A stretch of 64,000 bases of DNA from Isoetes taiwanensis. Lineage: Eukaryota; Streptophyta; Lycopodiopsida; Isoetales; Isoetaceae. The stretch covers positions 673,395 to 737,394 of the forward strand of contig JAJEKV010000079.1 in NCBI GenBank assembly GCA_021234155.1. The letters are read 5' to 3'. The notes beneath the pieces are model-generated. The model was not told the DNA's origin, did not search any database, and was given only the letters and a program-made list of their open reading frames with translations. Below are positions 9,285 to 21,440 of this stretch, piece after piece; position 1 is the first letter of the stretch, and each line of letters opens with the position of its first letter. Both the position numbers and the translations under genes were made by a program.

Positions 9285-12230
9285 AATAGAATAGAATAGA
9301 ATAGAATAGACATTAATGTCCCTTGTGCCCTGAGGCCCCTGGACTTGTGTAGCATGGGCGAGCTCCCTAGAAGGGCGCTACTAACACATCACGCTGTTAT
9401 GATGTAGCCTTTTCTGAAGGCTGACTTTTTTCTATTATTACCGGCATCCCGCTTTACTTCGGCTTCGTGGCCGTGCAGTGATGCGTTGTTATCAATCAAC
9501 TGAACAATTTGTATGGGACTTATGATCCGCTTTTGTGCAGTTCATATTACAAACCCTCTTTCACTGTGTACTTCTCTGTGTCTGTTCATCATTCCCTGAA
9601 TCGCGTCTGCCAAATCTCGAAGTGATTCTGTTATTGTCATCAGAATATATACCGGTTCCCCCCATCTTATATTTCTGCACCTGTCTCTGATGTCTCCGTA
9701 TATCGGGCAATCGTTAATCATGTGGTTCTCATCCTCTACTCTCCCATTGTCACAGATTCTGCATATCCGGTCCTCCTTGTCTATTCCCCTCCACCTGTCT
9801 TTTTCGATTCTCAGATCATGACTCCCCATCCTGAATCTAGCCAAGATATCTCTTCTGGTTTTTCCCAGTATGTTATCCCGATACATCTGATGTCCTATTT
9901 GCTGATCTGGGTTAAAAACTGTCATTAGCCAGGTTGTCTTGGGTCCTGTGTGTTTCTGCAGCCATGCTCTTGTGGCTCTGTCTGCCCACTCCTCATTCCA
10001 CTGCCCTTCGTTTATTAGGTCGCTCAGGTTTAATCTCATCTCTCTGGTCCAATTTGCCACATCTTTAAACCATCCGCTGCCTATTAGAATGTGTGATTTT
10101 GCTGACTCGGTGATTGCAATACTAGACAATTTACCCTGAAGGTCTCCTGCATTGTCCCTAATCAGGTACCTTATGGTCCTCTCCCATGCTCTCACCTCCA
10201 TTGGTTTTTGCCCTGTTTCGAGGACCATGATTGTCAGTGGCGTATTTGTCCGTACTTTAAATTCCTGTCTGTGTCATTGCCTAAGGATTCCTTCCTGTTT
10301 TTCCCATTTTCTGTCTGTTAGGCCTGGCCCCCAAGCTTCTGTCCCATATAATTGAGTAGTAGCTACTACTGCACTGAATAAGTAGCATTTGATGTCCCAG
10401 TCAATTATTCTGCTTTTGTTGCAGAAATTCTTCATATTGAAATAACTCCCTATAGCTGATTGGAACCTTGTGTCTGCACCTTTAGCCCATTTCCCTGTGC
10501 CATGTGCGTCCTACTCTAGATATCTGTATTCCGTTGTTTCCTCTATTTCTGTTTCCTTATATCTGAAGGGTCTATGCCTGTTCTTATGGCCAAAGATGAC
10601 TATCTTAGTTTTTGCTAGATTTACCGTTAGCCCGGTCTTTTCACAGAATTGTTCTAGAATTTTTAGCAGCATGTGCATCCCCTTATTTTTTGTGGCCATC
10701 ATATTCAGATCATCAGCGTATAGCATAATCGGTATCTTCGTGTCTCCTAATGTAGGGGCCTATTCTTCCCCTTGCTGTTATGCTATGTAGCCCTGCAAAG
10801 CATCTATGTATATCCCAAATAGAGTTGGGGATAGCGGGCAACCCTGTTTAACGCCTGTGTCACAGTTTATTGGCTGTCCTTCTTGCTCTATCTTGGCATA
10901 TACCCTATGGTATAGTTTTGCAATCGATCCTACCATGTTTCTTGGGGCTTGCATGTCCATCAACCTTTGTAATAGCTTCTCCCTCGGGACTGTGTCGAAT
11001 GCTTTCCTGAAATCTACAAAACAGCAGATGATCTTTCTTCCCTGTGCTTTGTTCTGTTCTATTAATATCCGAAGGGTTACTACATGGTCTGTGGTTGAGT
11101 GTTCCGGCCTGAATCCTGCTTGCCCTTGTGCTCTCATGTTTTCCTTTTCTGCCCATTTCTTTAATTTGTTGTCTAGTGCCTTTCCGAATCACTTTGCGAA
11201 AATGGAACTCACCATTATTGTTCTATAGTTTCATGGATCTTGCCTGCTTCCTGCCTTATGTAGAGGTATGACTCTATTGTATGTCCACCTGTCTGGAAGC
11301 CCTGTATGTATTATGTCGTTGAAAATGTCTGTGACCGTCTGCCAATTTCTGTCTCAGCACATTTCAGTAATTCCACGGTCAGACCGTATAGATCCGGGGC
11401 TTTGCAGTTAGCCATCCTGTTTAGGGCTATCATTACCTCTTGCATGCTGAAGCATGGTTTATCCGAATCCTGCAGCATTGGTATTGATACAGGGGGTGCC
11501 CCTGTCTTATACAATTTCTCCAGGTATTTCTCCCATCCGGCCGTTCCAATACTGTCCTGCTCATTCCCTGTTTTCATATTCTCCCCGCCCTTCCTTTTGA
11601 ATCCCCTCCAAAATCTTCGGGGCTGTTTCTTCAACAATTTTGCCATACCCCATTGGTGTTGCAACAGGTTCTTATTCCGTTTTAGCTTCAGTAGTCTTAT
11701 GTATGCTGCTTTTTCTGTCTGGTATGTCTCCTTCCCTATGTGCTCTTTGGTTTTTCTTTTTTGTTCCTTGCACTCATCATCGTACCATACTGATGCCTTG
11801 AAGGCCCTGTTCTTTCTGGCTCTGTTCTTTTTCCCGAATATCTCTGTTGCTACTCTCACCATGATGCCATTGAGTGTATTACCATTGTCATTCGCATTGT
11901 GTTTTCCCCATTCCTATTTTTCCATTTCCTCCCTGACCGTTTGTATGAATGTATCTGTGTATTTTACTTGAAATTGGATCCTCATCCTCGCTTTCTCTTC
12001 CTCCTTTTCCCCTGTGTTATTTATCTGTGTCGTCCCACCCCCTTTGAGTGTTAATTTGATCGATCTATGACTTTCCCTTTTTCCAGTCGGCCAGTCTTGT
12101 AGCATTAATCCTACTACTCTTTCTACCGCTCGATCGTTCAGAATTACATAATCTACTATGCTCTTACCATGTGCATTCTGACTCGTAAAGCTCCCTGATC
12201 CCCTCCATTTTTTCACTCTTACTTGATTGA
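9285..12230 (-). mobile_element. LINE-1 of window: 5'-truncated non-LTR retrotransposon
   Basis: The minus strand runs from an endonuclease fragment (near 12216) through reverse transcriptase and a C-terminal zinc knuckle (stop near 9542) to a 3' UTR and a tail of ATTCT repeats (9285-9310). It inserted directly 5' of the Merlin frame. The 5' edge at about 12220-12235 lies next to a small repeat (TTCTTACTTGA-like), but I found no matching target duplication at 9260-9285. The same tail type marks every LINE copy in the window. Confidence 0.88.
9542..12216 (-). pseudogene. LINE ORF2 (endonuclease, reverse transcriptase, zinc knuckle), degenerate
   Basis: In order on the minus strand: endonuclease end with SIVDYVILND and KRESHRSIKLTL (12216-11914); linker with WYDDECKEQKRK and NRMANCKAPDLYGL (11862-11311); reverse transcriptase with CCFVDFRKAFDTVPREKLL and GVKQGCPLSPTLFGIYIDAL (11137-10778), then LYADDLNMMA (10726-10511) with the catalytic Asp pair; C-terminal CRICDNGRVEDENHMINDC zinc knuckle (10228-9542). 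Several frameshifts and stops separate the blocks, and the N-terminal endonuclease and ORF1 are missing. The enzyme would copy its own RNA at a nicked target. Confidence 0.88.
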
Positions 12231-12234
12231 TTCA

Positions 12235-13620
12235 TTCTTACTTGAGGTCTTCAAAATTAGATCGAACATTGTTGAAATCCTGTGTTCTTCATCCAAGAAC
12301 TCCATTTGACAATGCTACCAAGCTGCCGGTGATCCTCAAACCTTGAAGAACTGATATCCATTTTGATTTTTAAAGGTTTTGGAGAGCGGGTAGTTGTTTC
12401 AACTGCCGAGTAAGTTATAGGATGACCAAGAATGGTAGATAGACTATAAAGTCGATATTGAGCTGAGGGAAAGTAATGTGGGGTAGCTACATGTTGGACT
12501 TGGGGCCAACTTGTGCATTAAGATGGGATTTTATTAGGTAAGGAACTTGTCAATAAATTTGCGTGTCCAAATTCTAGAATGACCACCTGACTTGGAGCTA
12601 TAAATCCAGTCGATTCTTTGTAGATAGCATGATTTTCATGTAAGGACTTGCATAACAGGTTTGTTCTGGCCTGAGCTGCTGAGATTAGAATATAATGGTT
12701 CTCCTTGTTGAATTTAAGGAGAATACTAGCATTGATTGAAGAAGAGCAATTTGTTTTTATGTCCAGAATATGTGCTACACATCATTGCTGTCGCTCTAGA
12801 ATCAAATCTAACGTTAAAAAAATGATTTGAACTTTTTCCATGCTCTAGATTTGCAATTTAACTTTAATTTTATCAATTTATATTGCAGCTTAGAATGAAC
12901 TTATCAATTTATCCCATGCTTTAATGCATAAGGAGTATGCATGAAGGTCTGGGGGTAGAAGACCCTCTTGCCAATGATAACTTTTGTGGTGGCTCTAAGG
13001 ACTTAGAGATTGATCATGATACACCTTTGAAGCATTTATGCACCTTGATTTCATACTTAGTTGTTGCCCCTTTTGTAGCAGGTATTATGATGCGAAGAGG
13101 ATTTGATTAGATTGGTGCCATTTTGTGTAGGCTTGAAATGCGAAGCTGTGAAGTATGTGGGAAATGGCTGCATTTTGTTAACTTTTGCTGAAGAGGAAAG
13201 CGTATCTAAAATTGTGGCTAGGATGTAGAGGCAGCAAGGGGCTCATTCCAAGGGGCTCATTCTTACATTGTCAGCTACACTTCTAATTTAGTGCATCCAT
13301 CAAAATTGCATGAAGATTCCATGTTCGTTCAAAATAAAAGGATTGTTGTTGGACTGAATGGATCATGTTTTTCTCAAGAGTATTGAAACATACATGAGCC
13401 CATACAGATGGGATGAACCATGTGAATGAGAAGAATGTGTGCTCAACTGTGAAATACCCAAAAAGTTCATGTAAGCTAGATTAATATAGAAAGAGAAAAA
13501 TGGTTAAACCGTCTTACCTTCAAAGTACGTCAATGTATGCTCTAACTTACAAGTTAGATACTATCTAAGGAAAGAGTTCGGATATTGATTCTTGAGGCCT
13601 TTCCTAGGAGAAAAGTTGCT
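12235..13620. other. Unassigned A/T-rich sequence
   Basis: No open frame with recognisable similarity on either strand. It could include the missing 5' part of the Merlin element displaced by the LINE, but I find no zinc-finger codons to prove it. Nothing else notable. Confidence 0.3.
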
Positions 13621-14465
13621 TATTAACTGGTTGGCCAGTTAGCAGAAGAAAAAGTAGTATTGATAGCTTCTAACCCGGCTTTAACTTCTCTGAACGCCAA
13701 ATTAGCCTCAGTAGTTTGTTTTCTACTATTAACCTGAGCCAGACCAGTCTAAACTTTTTGATAATCCTTTAGAGCTTCTTTAGGATCGATCTCTGTGGCA
13801 AAAAAACTCCTCAGAATGATTTTGAGGATATAAAGATGAGTGACTACAGTGACATCAGGTACAGAGATTGAGGCCACTCGTTTTGAGGATGACAATGAGC
13901 AAGCCGACAACTTGTCAGAAGAGTCGCATGATAACAACAACGACAATCCAACTCAGAATGAGATAAAGAGAGAGGTGGAAACAGAGGGCATAAGCACGGA
14001 AATGCCACATTATTGATCTGAGCCATGATCTAATTAAGCTTGTTGCAGGGATGTGAGTCGGGAGGTCCCTGTGCAAAAGCCAGACAAGGTCACCAACATG
14101 AAATGTAGGAGCTTCCTGACGGTGTAAGTCAACGTAATACAGATAGCATTCTTGTTCCTGAAGAAGATGTTGCTAAAGATTTGATTGAAGAGGCCAGAGT
14201 TTCTCGAGCTAGGATTCACATAGTCATGTTTAGTGGCACTTAGAGACCAACAAGGATGTTGACCAGAGTTCAAAAATAATGGAGTCTGGCCAGTGGAAGT
14301 AAGTATTGAGTTATTATAGGCAAGCTCAGCTAACGGAAGCCAATCGGCCCAATCATTCTGCTGAACTGATAAAGCACTTCAAATATTGTTCCATAGTCAG
14401 ATTAGCGCGCTCTACTTGCTCATTACGCTTTAGATGATAATCAGAAGTCAACAAGTAGTCAACAT
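13621..14465 (-). pseudogene. Ty3/gypsy element A: integrase C-terminal part and 3' flank
   Basis: From 14465 downwards the minus strand reads the end of the integrase core (TSDYH, NEQVERANLTMEQYLKCF), then a stretch corresponding to the A-Y-N-N/HPxxxxxG region. It continues to RQEAPTFHVGDLVWLLHRDL at about 14120-14050, the GDxVWL segment of gypsy integrase C-termini. Stops and shifts are present. Below 14030 the similarity fades; an acidic open stretch on the plus strand (about 13878-14015) is probably fortuitous. The rest of this integrase is found 25 kb away at 39797-40665, because a CACTA transposon (14469-39793) sits in the middle. Confidence 0.75.
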
Positions 14466-14486
14466 AGACACTAATAGAATAGAATA

Positions 14487-14680
14487 TAGTTTGTAACGTT
14501 TTTTTGTAACGAAAAATACATTAATGAGTTTTTTTTTATTTGCGTCACAAAAGGTAGGAAGAAGCACTTGTAACACGTTATAAAATGTTATTTTGTAACA
14601 TAATACGCTATTGTAACACGTTACAAAATATTATTCTGTAACACATTACTAAACAACATATAAAGAATCACAAGAAACAT
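14487..14680. repeat. Left subterminal TGTAAC/GTTACA repeats of the CACTA element
   Basis: At least eight TGTAAC or GTTACA hexamers in about 190 bp, several as the palindrome-like TGTAACACGTTACAAAAT. In CACTA elements such motifs are transposase binding sites. The same motifs fill 39504-39780 at the other end. Confidence 0.75.
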
Positions 14681-14681
14681 C

Positions 14682-15796
14682 ATATGTAGCAAAATAATAG
14701 GGGGTTCTAAGGGGATTTGATATGGATATTAAAATAACAATTCCTAAAACCATAGACCATATATCCCTGAAACAATTGAATAAGTTGTTATAAAAAAAGA
14801 CATAGATTCAAGATAAAAAATAATCACATTAGCTCAGTGGGTATATTGGTTAAAGTAGTCTTATTAGGACATTGAGTTATTTTAGAATCTTAGGCAAAGC
14901 CGTATAGAGGTTCGATATTCCCTTAAAACCTTAGGCGAAATCGTATTTCATATTTCAAAATCATAGGCGGCCTCCAATCATAAATGACTATAAACAAAAC
15001 GAGAGGTGCCCAGAGGCCCCAACATACGATCTGGGCTGTAAGATCGACGAATCCGACGACTGTTGTAGTCCAAGGTGCACCTCACGAGAGGTGTCCAGAG
15101 GCCCCAACATACGATCTGGGCTGTAAGATCGACGAATCTGACGACTGTTGTAGTCCAAGGTGCACCTCATTTAGAATATGTAGCAAAATAACAGGGTGTT
15201 CCAGGGGGATTTGATATGGATATTAAAATAATTCCTGAAACCATAGACCATATATCCCTAAAACAAATAAATAAGTTGTTATAAAAAAAAACATAGATTC
15301 AAGATAAAAAATAATTGCATTAGCTTAGCAGGTATATTGGTTAACGTAGTCTTATTAGGACATTGAGTTATTTTGGTAGAAGTTCGAGCTCCCGTATTTC
15401 ATATTCTAAAATCTTAGGCAAAGCTGTATAGAGGTTCGACATTCCCTTAAAACCTTATGCGAAATCGTATTTCATATTTCAAAATCATAGGCGCCTCCAA
15501 TCATAAATGACTATAAGCGAAACGGGAGGTGTCCAGAGGCCCCATCATACGATCTGGGCTGTAGGATCGACGAATCCGATGACTGTGGTAGTCCAGGGTG
15601 CACCTCGTTTAGAATATGTAGCAAAATAATAGGGGGTTCCAGGGGGATTTAATATGGATATTAAAATAACAATTCCTGAAACCATAGACCATATATTCCT
15701 AAAACAATTGAATAAGTTGTTATAAAAAAACATAGATTCAAGATAAAAAATAATCACATTTGCTCAATGGGTATATTGGTTAAAGTAGTCTTATTA
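14682..15796 (+). repeat. tRNA-like repeat family, tandem array of 2.4 copies
   Basis: Unit 1 is 14682-15173, unit 2 is 15174-15611 and unit 3 (truncated) 15612-15796. Each starts ATATGTAGCAAAATAA and reads through TTGATATGGATATTAAAATA. After a poly(A)-like run come a tRNA A box (TAGCTCAGTGGG at 14830-14841; TAGCTTAGCAGG at 15321) and, about 60 bp on, a B-box-like AGTTCGAGCTCC (15381). Unit 1 has lost the first B box but keeps GGTTCGATATTCC (14909). The unit ends with an 80-bp hairpin-prone module from GAGGTGNCCAGAGGCCCC to GGTGCACCTC, which is duplicated in unit 1 (15001-15084, 15085-15168). Non-coding; probably polymerase III-derived (SINE-like). Confidence 0.75.
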
Positions 15797-16289
15797 TGTG
15801 ATGGGTCTGCCACCGTTGTGAGTCGTTACAAGAGGATTTGGGATGACGTTTTTGACGCATCACCGCCACTTATGATTCGTTACAAGATTGTCCATGAGAT
15901 TACACATATACAATTTCTTTGTTATTAGAGTGACACTCTATGGTTAAAAGTAAATCATTTTACTATCAATCCACAATCCATGCCTAAAACCTTTTAATGC
16001 TTGCTTTGATTGCTATGAAATGCATTACAAATCTGTTTCTCATTTTGAAGAATCAAAGTAGTTGCTTCGGACAAACCCATTTTTCATTTAGAAGGACTAG
16101 AGTAGTTTCTCTTGTATTTGGTAGATTTTCTAGCTTGATCTTTCTCAAAGTTATTTGTTACCTGCAGCAATGCCAATTGACAATTGCTCTTTGTAATTGA
16201 CAACCCATACTTATTTTCTTATGGCTGAAGTTTAGTTGACATCCTTAGCTCATATATAGCATAAACCATATATCTCTTAAATCGTTATC
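15797..16289. other. CACTA internal non-coding sequence
   Basis: Contains two copies of a short motif ending in CGTTACAAGA (about 15830 and 15880), similar to the subterminal repeats. No gene recognised. Confidence 0.4.
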
Positions 16290-16680
16290 GTCACACGGGC
16301 ACCGAGAGTTGTCGGATGGGCATATTTGCCCTTTATTCCTTGATCTAGACCACATAACGATCCTCGTTTGTGGGGTATGCATGTACAAGTTTTTGTATAT
16401 TGTATATTGAGGTTTGCAAAATACTATAGGGTTTGAGGGAATGTACTTAATGGTGTTAATTTTGTACATGTATTGTAAGTTTTTTGGGGCTCTCGCTGCC
16501 CTACATAACCCCTCGTGTGAATATGCTCCCAAACCAAAGGGGGTTTCAGGGGGATTTTAATTTAAATGCGTTGAATGCAATAGTTTGTGTTAATAATATT
16601 AATGTTAGTTATATGTTGGTAGTTACATTAAGAAAAATTTTGGGCCCTTCGGGCCCTAACAAAAGAAATCATAGGTAAAC
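16290..16680 (+). mobile_element. Fold-back element, one-armed relative of 35835-36320
   Basis: Read on the plus strand this matches the reverse complement of 35835-36170 over its length. Shared blocks include CTTATTCCTTGATCTA, CGATCCTCGTTTGTGGGGTA, GCTCTCGCTGCC, GTGTGAATATGC and CCAAACCAAAGGGGG. It ends in AAATTTTGGGCCCTTCGGGC and CATAGGTAAAC, as the other copy does. Only a stub of the second arm (CACGGGCACCGAGAG) remains, so this copy has lost one arm. Confidence 0.8.
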
Positions 16681-17244
16681 ACAGGTAAACATAGTAGAAA
16701 ACATTTGTAATGATGTTGTACACATGTTTAAAATATTTTATTCATATGTTTTTTTTTTTCAAAACTAAAAGTATCAAATGAAATAGAACATATAGATATT
16801 TAAGGCCTCAATGAGGACTAGTTATGGTGCCCGGCATTGCCGGGATTGGTAATTATTTGAAAAGCTGGTTGTTTCCTTGTTGTTTAGAATAGCTAGTGTG
16901 GCTTGGAGGGGGCAATGGTAATATTAAGGAATGCTTTGAGATTCATTGATAAAGATTATGGAAGGATTCATTGTGGAAGGAATTATGAATTTGATCTAAT
17001 GTTGTCTTTGTTTATATGATACTTTTGCCAAAATGAGTTTATGATGAGACGTTGATACGCTTTAGTAAACTATGGAAATTTGTGTTGCAATATGAACTTG
17101 CGACTTCATATAAGTTGTCGATGAGTTTTTGTGCCTTTGGATGGTTAGCACATATCAACGGCCTAACTACTTAGGTACTTGAGCATGTAGTTGCTATACA
17201 TCCTCCTATTATTTTTGGAAGGATAGATGTTGATGATGTATGTA

Positions 17245-17340
17245 TGGGGGGATGGAAGCTGGGAAGCTGATTCCAGGGGGTCCTGTGACCGGCGGGAGCC
17301 GGGAGCGGGTCCTGGGATCAACGATCCAGCTCCATCCCCT
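17245..17340. repeat. Hairpin element related to 4470-4561
   Basis: GGGGGATGGAAGCTGGGA (17245-17262) faces TCCAGCTCCATCCCCT (17325-17340). The interior (GACCGGCGGGAGCCGGGAGCG) parallels the interior of the 4.5-kb copy (GGCCGGGCGGCAATGGAGCG). Two copies 12.8 kb apart support a dispersed MITE-like family. Confidence 0.6.
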
Positions 17341-18091
17341 AGGAGCTGCTTGCTGGCGGGGGATGGGTTCTCTGGTTCTCCGGGAATTGGTGTTGGATTG
17401 TTGAGGGCATGGTTCGAAATTAGAAGGAGAAAGGTCCGTAGCTTGGATGCAGATTGGGTGGACAAGTCATGGGGGCATGCCGATGTAATCGGGTGCTGGA
17501 TGTGTGCTCGCAGCCACTGGGATGATCGTCATGGAGGATGCTGGTGAGTCCTGTCTGTAATTTCTTTCTGTGAGTAGGATTTGTTGTGTTTGTGTCTGTA
17601 CACTATGTGCTGTTCTGATCATCGGAAACAGTGAAGTGGTGGTTGTGATTGGAATTGAGCATGGAAACAGAGGTTTAGGGAACTGCTTTTTAGCATGTGA
17701 TGCGGATAGGTTGTGAATAGACGGAGAAGAGCTCGAGTGTGAATCGGTTTCGGATAATGCTGTTGGTATGTTTCTTAGGCTGTTGTTGTTGAAGTCGGCC
17801 GGGGCAGAGATTTCCTGATACGTAGAGCCTCTGAAAGAGAGCAAGTCGAGCTGTGAATTGGCCGCCGATCCTGGTTTTGTTGTGGAATAGAGGTATTGTT
17901 ACAGAGCTCGGGAATGGGAGATATATGTCGGCTCTCTTCTTTTATTCTTGCCTTTTTGCTGGAGAGCGCGATTGTGCCGCATAGTTTCTGATAGACAGAG
18001 TGCCGAATGCAAGGAAAAACAGGGGATTTTGATCCATGGCAGACATTTCCTGACGCGAATAGAGGTGTTGAGCTCTGTTAGGGGTTCTGGT

Positions 18092-18125
18092 AAGGCCAGT
18101 ATGGCCTTGGAGGTTCGATTCCTCC
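18092..18125 (+). other. tRNA 3'-half-like sequence (variable arm plus T arm)
   Basis: AAGGCC-AGTAT-GGCCTT is followed directly by GGAGG-TTCGATT-CCTCC, a perfect T arm and B box (GGTTCGATTCC), then AGCCCGGCTTC, which resembles a 3' acceptor strand. A matching 5' acceptor, D arm and anticodon arm are not evident upstream. It may be the 3' half of a class II tRNA or tRNA-derived repeat, or chance. Confidence 0.35.
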
Positions 18126-19018
18126 AGCCCGGCTTCTTGACAATTTATCCAAATTTTTATGCTCTTTGGTTGGACTCAGATCTGTATCACCACAGTTTGA
18201 GTGGAGGCTAGGCAATGTCTTGCCTCAAGCTTGATCGATTGAGACCATGGTTTAAAATTTTCCAATGTAGATCATAGGAAATGGCATGTGTTTTTCTTGG
18301 GAAAATGTTAGTGGCTGTGGATCTGGCACAATGCCATGAATATGCTATCCATCAATGGTCAGAATTGAGAGTTGAGAGAAAAACTGATAAAAAAAGGAAA
18401 ATTTGCATGCAAGCTTTCTAGAAAATATGTAGAAAAATAAAAATAGAGGGGGGTAAACCATTATGGGCATAGGTTTTCAATCAAATACGGGGCGCACTCT
18501 AGAAGTACTAATTAGTAGAGCTCATGCAATACGTCCATAGAATCGTATGAAAACCATAGATTAAAATGTATAAAAATACAGAAAACCCCCCATTATTGTG
18601 TTACATATACTAGTGAGTTGATGCTTTAGCTTTTCTCCAAACCTATTGATCGTGAAACAAGTTTGTTGTAGGGGGTTGAGTATTTTTTCAGGATAAACCC
18701 TAGTTCTTTAAAATTCTAGCTAACAAATTAGCTCCATGGTTTGTTGGACCATTTTAAGTTATTGGTCACGTTGGACACCCAAGCTTATCAATTGAACTTG
18801 CCAAGTAGAGTGCATAATGTGTTTCAAAGTGCAGGACCATGGGGTCTATAGGTAGCCCTAGCCTGCAGATGGCACCCCTAATTTAGGTGTGCTCAACTTC
18901 TTGTACATCTACAAATATAAAGTTTACTATTTTTATCCATATGCGTACAAGAGTTAGATATGAATCTTAATTGGTACCCTACAACCACATTAATCTAAAT
19001 GTTGAGCCAATAATAATT

Positions 19019-19316
19019 GTCAAAGCCCTTTCTCTCTCTAGAGCTCTGCTCTACTTCTCTCTCTAGCCTTCTTTTTCAACTTCCTCTCTCTAGCGCCCTT
19101 TCTCTCTCTACTTTCTCTCTTTAGCGCCCTGCTCTACTTCTCAACTTCCTCTCTCTACTTTCTCTCTCTAGCGCCCTTTCTCTCTCTAGCACCTGCTCTA
19201 CTTCTCTCTCTAGCCTTCTTTTTCAACTTCCTCTCTCTACTCTCCCCATCTAGCACCTTGCTCCACTACTTTCTCTCTCTAGCCTCCCTTTTCAACTTTC
19301 TCTCTCTAGCCCCTTC
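19019..19316. repeat. Polypyrimidine repeat (TTTCTCTCTCTAGCGCCC units)
   Basis: Irregular repeats of CTTTCTCTCTCTAG joined by GCGCCC, CCTTCTTTTTCAACTTCC or CTGCTCTACTTCTC. The plus strand is almost entirely C and T apart from the TAG and GC junctions. Low complexity, no coding evidence. Confidence 0.85.
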
Positions 19317-19329
19317 TCTCACCAGGGCG

Positions 19330-19960
<631 letters not shown>

Positions 19961-20190
19961 GTTGCCTCTGCTTCTTTCTTGTGTTCTCCTGCTTCTTCCT
20001 TGTGTCCACACCTCTTCCAAAAAGCTTCTTCAAACCAAGCCCATCCCAAAAGAATTCCAACAATAGCCGGAATTGAACCCCCCCCCCCCGTGCCAACCAC
20101 TAAGGGCGGGCATCGTTTATGCTTTTTAAACATTTCTCAATTCTTAATACCCCTTTAGCTCTCTAATACCCTTCCATACAATACAACCTC

Positions 20191-21440
20191 ATGGCCGCTT
20201 CTGTAGCCCCTTGCCCAGACCCCCATTTGGAGGGAGACATTCCCCAACCCCAGCCTCAGCCCCAGCCCCAGCCCACTTGGGAGAACCAGGGAGGGGGGGC
20301 CGCCCGTAGCTTCCCGGTCGGATACCAAGGACAAGGGAGAGACCTCTTCCATGAGGAGGGAGGCCCGGGCGAAGGCCCAATCTATGAGATTGACCCGGGA
20401 GATGGATGAAGGCTGCTCCAGCCCGACATAGGCGCAGACGAGGGCCATGAAACAAATGGAGGAACAGATTGAGAGCAACAGATCTGGATTGCAGGACTCG
20501 TAGCAGAGATACAATCCTCGGCGTCCCACGTACTCAAAAAAAGACAGCTGATGGCCGGAAAGCAATGGATTGCGTGAGATGGGGACCCCGTGCGGCCAGC
20601 TTAGAAGACGCTTGCTTTGGCACACTTTGAGCGGCAACAAGATAAGCAGGGCCTTACTGACTTGCGAGCTCGCGTGGATTCCCTCCTCACCACCATAGAG
20701 ACTATGGCATGGGACAAGGCGGTGTTGAGCGATACAAGGGCAACTATCTCCCCGCCTCAAGTCGGGTCGAGGGTCTCACGCCACCATATCTGTAACGTCC
20801 GAGCCGCCTTCAAAGCCAGCCAGACAGAGCTAAGAACCCTACAAAATAGGGCTGAAACATAGGCCGCGGGGAGATCTGAGGAGCTCAGAAAGCAACCATT
20901 ACCCAAAGAAGGCGGGGACCTCCATGCCGAGGTCCATGAACACTTACGGCAGTGCACGAATGAGTTGGCCAAGCAGCAGAGATTTCAACAGGAGCTAGGC
21001 TCCCGACTCCAGTAGCAGCAGAGGCCGCAACACGGGGCCAGACAAGCACACATATTCCACAGCCCACCAGTCGCCCGCGTGCATTACACCACCGCTTCCA
21101 TCTCGCACACCACACCGCCTTGCTTTGTGAATAGCCCACACGCCTGTGCACAGACTTCACTGGCTGGGGCGGCTAAAGTTGCCCCACAACTCAGTGAGCA
21201 GCAGGAGCAGGGTCGTCGGCGTCATAATGTGGTGGTACGTGGACTCTCGGAGGAGGCAGGAGAGGATCTCACCAAGCGCATCCAGGATCAGATCCTATCT
21301 CGCATGGCATTTCGTATCGCAAGTGCACATTGTTCGCAAGCCGCCTTTGGGCTCAACGCACGATCGCCTTCGCTGCGTTGTTGCCTTCACAAAGGCGTAT
21401 ATGCGAAAAGTCGTGAGGCAATTCTCGTCCGAGTAGGCAA
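20191..21440 (+). pseudogene. LINE ORF1 (gag-like), degenerate
   Basis: ATG at 20191 opens a Pro/Gln-rich start (PQPQPQPQPQP). Later frames carry coiled-coil-like stretches (about 20617-20860 with QTELRTLQNRAE, and about 20890-21010) and RRRHNVVVRGLSEEAGEDL (about 21216), the start of the RNA-recognition fold seen in L1-type ORF1 proteins. Stops and frameshifts break the frame at least five times. The protein would bind LINE RNA as a trimer. GC content is clearly above that of the surroundings, as across this whole LINE. Confidence 0.6.

Larger units (their letters stand above)
16681..19018. other. CACTA internal sequence without a recognised gene
   Basis: Open frames of 60-125 codons at 17163-17844 lie in GC-richer sequence on both strands and have no motifs. 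A hairpin element (17245-17340) and a tRNA-like 3' half (18092-18125) are listed separately. The remainder is A/T-rich and unremarkable. Confidence 0.35.

Noticed and set aside
10470-11971. Long plus-strand frames opposite LINE-1 (106-221 codons, Phe/Ser-rich)
   Set aside because: Shadows of the minus-strand reverse transcriptase and endonuclease; composition is that of antisense translation.
14487-14680. CRISPR-like or satellite array of TGTAAC motifs
   Set aside because: Spacing is irregular and both orientations occur; position just inside CACTA ends explains it better as subterminal repeats.
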